Origin: DATBIO01 sp036556965
Lineage (GTDB): Bacteria > Acidobacteriota > Vicinamibacteria > Fen-336
Assembly: GCA_036556965.1 (NCBI GenBank)
Contig: DATBIO010000058.1
Coordinates: forward strand, 1 to 10,635
Length of the DNA stretch: 10,635 nt
Direction of reading: 5' to 3'
Shown here piece by piece: positions 5,159 through 10,635 of this stretch. The notes under the pieces are model-generated. The model did no database searches and was not told the DNA's origin. It saw only the letters and a program-made list of their open reading frames with translations. Within the stretch, counting starts at the first letter, position 1, and every line of letters begins with the position of its first letter. Made by a program: the position numbers and the translations under genes.

Positions 5159-8100
5159 TCAGGAGAGGCGGGCGCGGATGGGGTCGAGCCGCTTGCCCTC
5201 GACCCGCTTGCCGCCCAGGGCGTCGCGGCTCAGCGCCTCGAGGGCGTCCTCCAGCTCGAGGAGGAGGTCGTGCTCGGCCTTGGCGGGCAGGCCCGAGCCG
5301 AGGAGCCGGGCGCGCAGGGCGGCGCCGTCGGCCTCGCGCTCCGCCTGGAGATAAGCGGTCAGCACCTCGCCGATGCCGGCGGAGGTGGTGGCGGTCAGGC
5401 GGGAGACGAAGGTGACGCCGGCGTTGTTGATGACGTGGTTGACGGCGGCGGTGGCCACGATCTCGCGGCGGAGGGTGTGCTCCCGGAAGTGCGCGCCGAA
5501 CGGCTCGCGCAGCCGCCTGGGGAAGTAGGCCTCCAGGAAGGGGCGGCCCGCCTCGCTGTCCGGGAAGTCCGTCTCCATCACCATCTGGAACGCCCACATC
5601 TTGGTGTGCCCGAGGAGGACGGCCAGGAGCGGCCGCGGCAGGCCGCGCTCGCGGTGGGCGCCCGCCGCCAGCTCCTCCCGCGTGGGCACGGCGTCGTCGG
5701 CGCGGTTCAGCACGCCCGCCCCCACGAGGTCCTCCACGAAGGCCACGTGCTCGTCGTGGCGGGCGGCGCTGCGCAAACCGTCGAGGGTGAGGGCGCGCGC
5801 CTGGCTCTCGTTGTCGGCCAGCACCAGGGCCGCCACCTCCTCCGTCATCTCGGCCAGGATCCGGTTGCGCTCCGCGCGGTCCTTGACCACGCGCTTGTGC
5901 AGGAGCAGGTCCATGAGGATCTTGATGTTCACCTCGTGGTCGGACATGTCCACGCCGCCCGAGTTGTCCACGGCGTCGGTGTTGAGCAGGCCTCCCCGGC
6001 CCCAGTACTCGAGCCGGCCGCGCTGGGTGAGGCCGAGGTTCCCGCCCTCCGCCACCACCCGCGCCCGCACCTCGCTACCGTCCACGCGCACGCGGTCGTT
6101 GGCGCGGTCGCCCACGTCGGCGTCCTCCTCCGCCGAGGACTTGACGTAGGTGCCGATGCCGCCGTTGTAGAGCAGGTCCACGCGCGCGGTGAGCAGGCGC
6201 CGGACGACCTCCTCCCCGCTCGCGCTCTCGCCCTCCAGGTCCAGCAGCTTCTTCATCTCGGGGCTCAGGGGGATGGCCTTGGCCGAGCGGTCGAAGATCC
6301 CCCCGCCCCTGCTGACGAGGGCGGCGTCGTAGTCGCGCCAGCTCGAGCGCGGCAGGCGGAAGAGGCGCTCCCGCTCCGCGAACGTCTTCTCGGGGTCGGG
6401 GTCGGGGTCGATGAAGATGTGCAGGTGGTTGAAGGCGCCCACCAGCTTGATGGCGCGGCTCTGCAGCATCCCGTTGCCGAAGACATCGCCCGCCATGTCC
6501 CCGATGCCCGCCACCGTGAACGGCTCCCTCTGGACGTCCACCCCCAGGTTGCGGAAGTGGTGCTTCACGCACTCCCAGGCCCCGCGCGCGGTGATGCCCA
6601 CCTTCTTGTGGTCGTAGCCGACGCTGCCCCCCGAGGCGAAGGCGTCGCCCAGCCAGAAGCCGTACTGGGCGGAGACGCTGTTGGCGGTGTCGGAGAGGTG
6701 GGCGGTGCCCTTGTCCGCCGCCACCACCAGGTAGGGGTCGTCCCCGTCGTGGCGGACCACCTCGGGCGGGTGCAGAACGACGCCGTCCACGATGTTGTCG
6801 GTGACGTCGAGGAGGCCGGAGACGAACTCCCGGTAGCGGTCCACCAGGTAGGAGTCGAGGGCGGGGCGCGGGGGCACGTTGCCCTTCAGCACGAACCCGC
6901 CCTTGCTGCCCACGGGCACGATGATCGAGTTCTTCACCATCTGGGTCTTCATCAGGCCCAGGACCTCGGTGCGGAAGTCGTCGTGGCGGTCGCTCCAGCG
7001 GATTCCCCCGCGCGCCACCTTCCCCCCGCGCAGATGGATGCCCTCCAGCAGCCGCGCGTGGACGTAGACCTCGAACATCGGCCGCGGCGAGGGCATGCCC
7101 TCGACCCTCCGGCTCTCCACCTTGATCGAGAACACGGGCCGCTCCGGGCGCTGGTAGAAGTTGGTGCGCAGGGCGGAGCGGATCAGGTTGGCCACGCCGC
7201 GCAGCACCTCGTCCTCGGCCAGGCTGCGCACGGAGGCCATGCTCCGGGCCAGCTCGTCCTCGCGGCCGGCCACGGCCTCCGCGCGGTCGCCGGCGACGGC
7301 GGGGTCGAAGCGCGCGGCGAAGAGCGCGAAGAGGGCCGCCGCCACGGGGGCGTTGCGCAGGAGCACGCCGTTGACGGTCTCCACGTTGTAGTGGGGGCGG
7401 ATCTGCAGCAGGTGGTTGCGCACCGTGCGCAGCAGCTCCACCTCCCGCCAGGTCAGCCCCGCGGCCAGCACCAGGCCGTTGAGGGCGTCGTCGGTGGCCC
7501 GCTCCTCGTCCAGGGCGCGCAGGGTGTCCGTGACGCGGTCCACCCCCGCCAGCAGGGCGGCCACCCGCTCCGGGGGGGCCTCCAGCTCGAAGCGGAAGAG
7601 GTAGCCGCGGCGGCCCTCGGGGAGCACCAGGGGCACGCGCATCTCCTCCGTGGCCGTGAGGCCGAGGTTCTGCAGCGTGCGCAGGGTGTCGGTCAGGGCC
7701 AGCGAGCGGACCGAGTAGAGCTTGAGGGCGACGAGGTCGGCCGTGCGCGGGATGAGCCGGACCTCCAGCCTCCCCTCCAGCGACTCCAGCCGCCGGATGT
7801 CCTCGGGCACCTCCTCCGGGGGCGTCACCTCGCGGTACAGCCCGCTGCGGCTCTCCGCGGTCACGTAGCGCCGGAAGAGGCGGCGGCCCTCGCGCTCGCC
7901 GAACGTCTCCACCAGGGCCTTGACCGTGCGGTCCTCCCAGGTGGTGATCAGCTCCGCGGTCAGGCGCCGGACCTCCTCGATGTCCAGGGGGTGCTCGAGG
8001 AGGGAGGCGTCGAAGTAGAAGAGGAGCAGGCTCACCGTGCCGCAGTCCGCGGAGGTGGCGAAGGTGATGGGCCCGAAGGCGTCGGCCAGGGCGGACTGCA

Positions 8101-9436
8101 GCCCCTGCTCCACGGTGTAGGAGTAGCGCGAGCGGGAGAAGGCGATGGCCAGGCACTCGTAGCCGGGGCCCTTGCGGGAGCGGGCGGCGATCTCGTCGTC
8201 GCCCGACATGTTCACGACGCGCTCCGAGAGCTCCTGCAGCGCGCGCACGTTGGCGTAGAACAGCTCGCGCAGGGGGAAGCGGTTGAAGAGCGCGCGCATC
8301 TCCCGGTAGGCGTAGCTCTTGGGCACGGCGCCGCTGTTGGCCAGCATCCAGTCGTGCTTCTCGCGGAGGAGGGGGATGTCCGCCGGCTTCTGGGTGAAGG
8401 CGCCCTTGGACAGCCGCCCCAGGAGCAGGGTGGCCTCGCGCAGGCTGCCGTCCTCGTTCCACTCGCGCACCACGATGTCGTCCACGGGCTCCACGTGGTG
8501 GATGGCGGAGGCGCGGTTGCTGTAGTCGATGTCGATGATCCGCTCGTCGTTGTCCGCGGGGCGGATGTGCGCCTCGACCTCCTCGATGAGGCCGGGGTAG
8601 ACCACGGGCAGCAGGGCGGCGTCGGTGAAGACGCCCAGGGCGCTCTCCGGCACGCGGTCGGGCAGGCCGTCCGGGCCCAGCCGGTACTTCACCAGGCCCT
8701 GGAAGATGTAGTTGTCGTCGAGCAGCCACTCCAGGAAGGCCCGGGAGGCGGCGGCGTCGCCCTCCTTGCCCCGGCGCGCGCGCAGGCGCTCCGCCGTCTC
8801 GCGCACGGTGGAGCGCATCTGGGAGAAGTCCTCCACCGAGGTGAAGACCGTCTTGAGGACCGAGTAGATCTCGTGCTCGATGTGGCGGAGGCGCTCCGTG
8901 CTCTCGATGCGCTCGATGACGAAGTGGCAGTAGACCTCCTTGCTGCCCTCGTCGTGCGGCCCCCCGATCCAGGCGATGCGCTCCCACTGGCGCCGGACCG
9001 TGAACATGGGGTGGATGGCCGAGAACACCCGCAGCCCCGCCTTGCGGAAGTAGTTCTTCAGGCTCTCGAAGATGAAGGGCGCGTCCACGGTGTGCGTCTC
9101 CACCACCGTGATCTCGTTGGGCAGCCCGTTGGCCGGCCCCTGGTGCACCCACGCCCCCACGTCGGGGTTGCGCGCGGCCACGTGGATGCCGGGAACGCCG
9201 CGGTACAGCTGCGTGGGCGGCGTCATCTCCCGGGCCACGAACCGGAAGTGGTCGTGGAGGCGGGCGGCCATGGCGTCGGGGCTGAGGTGGAGGGCGATGC
9301 GGTCCGGCGTCTCGCCGTAGGCCACGCGCGCGAAGGTGCGGAGGAGGTCGCCTTCCTCCGCGGGAGCCTGGGCCGCCAGCCGCGAGAGGACCTCTTCGAG
9401 GCGCTCGAGCCTCTTCTGCGGATCGGAGGTCAGCAT
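5159..9436 (-). CDS. Large NAD-specific glutamate dehydrogenase (Bac_GDH family)
   Basis: A 1425-residue cytoplasmic enzyme of the large NAD-dependent glutamate dehydrogenase family (PF05088), which deaminates glutamate to 2-oxoglutarate and ammonia in amino-acid catabolism. The N-terminal half holds ACT-like regulatory segments (for example VVETHTVDAPFIFESL near 110-120 and MLANSGAVPKSYAYREMRAL in the middle). The catalytic part starts near N759 (NFYQRPERPVFSIKV) and continues with GGKVARGGIRWSDR (about 805-815), MVK835NS and VPVGSK845GGF (the pair expected to line the glutamate site), AADK909GTAHLSDTAN, the NAD-fold and active-site GD980MAGDVFGNGM, and AE1130GGNLGLTQRGR. A helical C-terminal domain follows. 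Family sizes run from about 1000 to 1650; the reading frame shows no break. The start at 9436 was chosen because similarity-like sequence begins there; the 43 codons upstream are Arg/Gly/Pro shadow. There is no Shine-Dalgarno site, but a good promoter lies close upstream. Confidence 0.95.
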   Translation of the reverse strand: MLTSDPQKRLERLEEVLSRLAAQAPAEEGDLLRTFARVAYGETPDRIALHLSPDAMAARLHDHFRFVAREMTPPTQLYRGVPGIHVAARNPDVGAWVHQGPANGLPNEITVVETHTVDAPFIFESLKNYFRKAGLRVFSAIHPMFTVRRQWERIAWIGGPHDEGSKEVYCHFVIERIESTERLRHIEHEIYSVLKTVFTSVEDFSQMRSTVRETAERLRARRGKEGDAAASRAFLEWLLDDNYIFQGLVKYRLGPDGLPDRVPESALGVFTDAALLPVVYPGLIEEVEAHIRPADNDERIIDIDYSNRASAIHHVEPVDDIVVREWNEDGSLREATLLLGRLSKGAFTQKPADIPLLREKHDWMLANSGAVPKSYAYREMRALFNRFPLRELFYANVRALQELSERVVNMSGDDEIAARSRKGPGYECLAIAFSRSRYSYTVEQGLQSALADAFGPITFATSADCGTVSLLLFYFDASLLEHPLDIEEVRRLTAELITTWEDRTVKALVETFGEREGRRLFRRYVTAESRSGLYREVTPPEEVPEDIRRLESLEGRLEVRLIPRTADLVALKLYSVRSLALTDTLRTLQNLGLTATEEMRVPLVLPEGRRGYLFRFELEAPPERVAALLAGVDRVTDTLRALDEERATDDALNGLVLAAGLTWREVELLRTVRNHLLQIRPHYNVETVNGVLLRNAPVAAALFALFAARFDPAVAGDRAEAVAGREDELARSMASVRSLAEDEVLRGVANLIRSALRTNFYQRPERPVFSIKVESRRVEGMPSPRPMFEVYVHARLLEGIHLRGGKVARGGIRWSDRHDDFRTEVLGLMKTQMVKNSIIVPVGSKGGFVLKGNVPPRPALDSYLVDRYREFVSGLLDVTDNIVDGVVLHPPEVVRHDGDDPYLVVAADKGTAHLSDTANSVSAQYGFWLGDAFASGGSVGYDHKKVGITARGAWECVKHHFRNLGVDVQREPFTVAGIGDMAGDVFGNGMLQSRAIKLVGAFNHLHIFIDPDPDPEKTFAERERLFRLPRSSWRDYDAALVSRGGGIFDRSAKAIPLSPEMKKLLDLEGESASGEEVVRRLLTARVDLLYNGGIGTYVKSSAEEDADVGDRANDRVRVDGSEVRARVVAEGGNLGLTQRGRLEYWGRGGLLNTDAVDNSGGVDMSDHEVNIKILMDLLLHKRVVKDRAERNRILAEMTEEVAALVLADNESQARALTLDGLRSAARHDEHVAFVEDLVGAGVLNRADDAVPTREELAAGAHRERGLPRPLLAVLLGHTKMWAFQMVMETDFPDSEAGRPFLEAYFPRRLREPFGAHFREHTLRREIVATAAVNHVINNAGVTFVSRLTATTSAGIGEVLTAYLQAEREADGAALRARLLGSGLPAKAEHDLLLELEDALEALSRDALGGKRVEGKRLDPIRARLS

Positions 9437-9440
9437 GGGG

Positions 9441-9524
9441 GCGCCCGCGGATGATAGTCGCCCTCCGCCCGCGCGTCCACGGCGGCGCGCCCGTCCGCGC
9501 GGCGCCCGCGGTCCGCGCCCGCGG
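9441..9524. repeat. Three exact copies of the 10-mer GCGCCCGCGG
   Basis: Copies lie at 9441-9450, 9502-9511 and 9515-9524, all in the same orientation, inside the 127-bp gap between the divergent glutamate dehydrogenase and FHA genes. I saw no other exact copy elsewhere in the window. The first abuts the putative -10 and covers the predicted glutamate dehydrogenase start point; the other two are spaced 13 bp start to start. They could be operator sites, or simply GC-rich spacer. Confidence 0.4.
9451..9479 (-). promoter_or_regulatory. Sigma-70-like promoter for glutamate dehydrogenase
   Basis: On the minus strand, TGGACG (9479-9474, four of six to TTGACA) and TATCAT (9456-9451, five of six to TATAAT) are separated by exactly 17 bp. 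Transcription would start near 9444, only about 8 nt before the ATG at 9436, so the mRNA would be nearly leaderless, which agrees with the lack of a Shine-Dalgarno site. Confidence 0.5.
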
Positions 9525-9563
9525 CCAGCGGGCGAACGGCGGGTGTGATATTCAAGGGGCCCC

Positions 9564-10604
9564 ATGCCGCTGCGCGTCGAGGTGCGCTATCCCACGGGGG
9601 CCGTCCACCAGGTGACCCTGCCCGGGCGCATCGCCATCCTCGGGCGCGACCCCACCTGCGACCTCGTGCTCAACGACGCGAAGTGCTCGCGCCGGCACGC
9701 CGTCATCGAGGAGGACCCCGGGGGCCCCGTCATCCGCGACACGGGCAGCGCCAACGGGCTCTTCGTGAACGGCCGCAAGATCTCGCGCGCGGTGCTGGGC
9801 CCCCGCGACGAGATACAGGCCGGCGACCTGCGGCTGCGGCTGCTCCCCGAAGGCGAGAGCACGCTGATCGTGAGCATGCAGCAGGGCCTGGCCCCCGTGG
9901 CGGTGTCCCCGGTGGCCCCGACCATCGGGGAGGCGCTGTCGGCCGCCGAGGTGGCCAGGGAGCTCGACCGCATGGAGGCCGCGGGGGGCCTCACGGGCGG
10001 GAGCGGCGCGGGCAGGGTGGAGGCGCCGCGCGCCGAGGCCGAGCCCCCGCCCGCGGCCACCCCCCCCGCCGGCCGCCGGGAGCTCGCGGGCGAGATCCTG
10101 CTCCAGCCCTCCCGCACCTCGGCGGCGGCGGAGGCCTCCCGCAAGCGCGCCCTCCCCACCGCGCTGGTGGTGGGAGGGGTCGTGCTCGCCTTCCTGCTGG
10201 CCGCGCTGGTAGTGGTGCTGGCCATGGTGGTCCTGCCCCGCCTGCTGCGCAGCGGCGAGAAGGCGGCGGCCGAGCAGCTCCGCGCGCTGGCCGCGGCGCA
10301 GGACGCGTTCCGGCAGGTCTGCGACAGCGGCTACGGCGACCTCGAGGCCCTCCTCAACCCCTCCTCGGTGTTCCCCGACTACCCGCGCTCCGGGCCCGCC
10401 TTCCTCAAGGACCCGTCCTTCCGCCAGCCCGTCCGCGCCGGGTATCGCTTCGAGCTGGTGGTGGCCGACCCCGCGCCGGCCACGCCCTCCTGCCCCTTCC
10501 GCAGCTATCGGCGCTACGACTACCGCGCCGTCCCCGTCTCCGGGAAGGGACGCACGCTGGTGGTGAGCAACGACGGCGTGGTGAGGGCCGCCGCCGCTCC
10601 GTGA
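9564..10604 (+). CDS. FHA domain protein with transmembrane helix and type IV pilin-like C-terminal domain
   Basis: A 346-residue membrane protein. Residues about 20-95 are a forkhead-associated domain, with G27-R28, S42-R-R-H45, and N64-G65 plus N69-G70; these domains bind phosphothreonine peptides. A Pro/Ala/Glu-rich disordered linker (105-195) follows, then one membrane helix (about 198-227) after the positive RKR, which places FHA in the cytoplasm and the C-terminus outside. Residues 232-346 resemble the globular part of type IV pilin-like proteins: a helix LRALAAAQDAF, then YGDLEALL, a DPSF segment, RAGYRFELVV and a closing VVSNDGVVRAA strand. Cys253 and Cys310 could form a disulfide. 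There is no prepilin cleavage site (no G-F-T-L-I-E), so it would not be processed as a pilin. The ATG at 9564 has AAGGGG four bases before it. The FHA assignment is firm; the pilin-like assignment is by pattern only. It is divergent from glutamate dehydrogenase. Confidence 0.88.
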   Translation: MPLRVEVRYPTGAVHQVTLPGRIAILGRDPTCDLVLNDAKCSRRHAVIEEDPGGPVIRDTGSANGLFVNGRKISRAVLGPRDEIQAGDLRLRLLPEGESTLIVSMQQGLAPVAVSPVAPTIGEALSAAEVARELDRMEAAGGLTGGSGAGRVEAPRAEAEPPPAATPPAGRRELAGEILLQPSRTSAAAEASRKRALPTALVVGGVVLAFLLAALVVVLAMVVLPRLLRSGEKAAAEQLRALAAAQDAFRQVCDSGYGDLEALLNPSSVFPDYPRSGPAFLKDPSFRQPVRAGYRFELVVADPAPATPSCPFRSYRRYDYRAVPVSGKGRTLVVSNDGVVRAAAAP

Positions 10605-10605
10605 G

Positions 10606-10635
10606 CGGCCCGCCGCGCGGCGCGGCGCCGGGCCG
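10606..10635 (+). terminator. GC-only hairpin after the FHA gene (cut by window edge)
   Basis: CGGCCCG (10606-10612) pairs perfectly with CGGGCCG (10629-10635). A C-C mismatch is followed by three more pairs inside the stem and an 8-nt loop. It begins two bases after the FHA stop codon. Whether a T-run follows cannot be seen because the window ends here, so terminator is a guess. Confidence 0.35.

Noticed and set aside
4478..9454. A 1658-codon open frame on the plus strand opposite glutamate dehydrogenase
   Set aside because: It is the antisense mirror of a firmly recognised enzyme with G/C-biased third positions; its translation is low-complexity (long runs rich in His, Val, Gly, Ala, Gln) with no recognisable domain.
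9437..9565. 43-residue N-terminal extension of glutamate dehydrogenase
   Set aside because: Arg/Gly/Pro shadow translation that would cover the promoter and overlap the divergent FHA gene start.

Overview
The window is very GC-rich chromosomal DNA (about 70% or more by eye) with tightly packed genes. A membrane-anchored OmpR-type winged-helix protein, a cobalamin-type radical SAM protein, a giant NAD-glutamate dehydrogenase and an FHA protein with a pilin-like tail together suggest an Acidobacteriota-like or other high-GC Gram-negative environmental bacterium. That is an inference from gene style. No rRNA or other phylogenetic marker is present, and nothing looks like phage, transposon, CRISPR or a defence island.

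Layout, left to right. Positions 1-139 (minus) hold the first 46 codons of a gene that runs off the left edge. Positions 136-525 (minus) encode a 129-residue dicluster 4Fe-4S ferredoxin. A complete tRNA-Phe(GAA) with encoded CCA lies at 624-699 (plus). A winged-helix/multi-TM regulator follows at 799-2205 (plus). Next comes a two-gene plus-strand unit: a YjbQ/UPF0047 protein (2263-2763) whose stop overlaps the GTG start of a B12-binding-type radical SAM protein (2760-4205). The radical SAM gene ends tail-to-tail, with a 17-bp overlap, against a minus-strand cluster. In transcription order that cluster is the large glutamate dehydrogenase (9436-5159), a small basic DUF6496-like protein (5095-4859), a possible proline-rich mini-protein (4813-4616) and a single-domain response regulator (4602-4189). 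Divergent from the dehydrogenase, an FHA-TM-pilin-like protein occupies 9564-10604 (plus).

No gene-free stretch exceeds 300 bases. The largest gaps flank the tRNA (526-623 and 700-798) and separate glutamate dehydrogenase from the FHA gene (9437-9563). The last gap has the best promoter in the window and a thrice-repeated 10-mer.

I do not see one obvious new system. The features most worth a second look are the FHA protein with a type IV pilin-like ectodomain, the YjbQ/radical SAM coupled pair, the membrane-tethered regulator, and the repeated 10-mer over the putative glutamate dehydrogenase transcription start. The very long open frames opposite the glutamate dehydrogenase (1658 codons) and opposite 136-2592 are GC-bias shadows.
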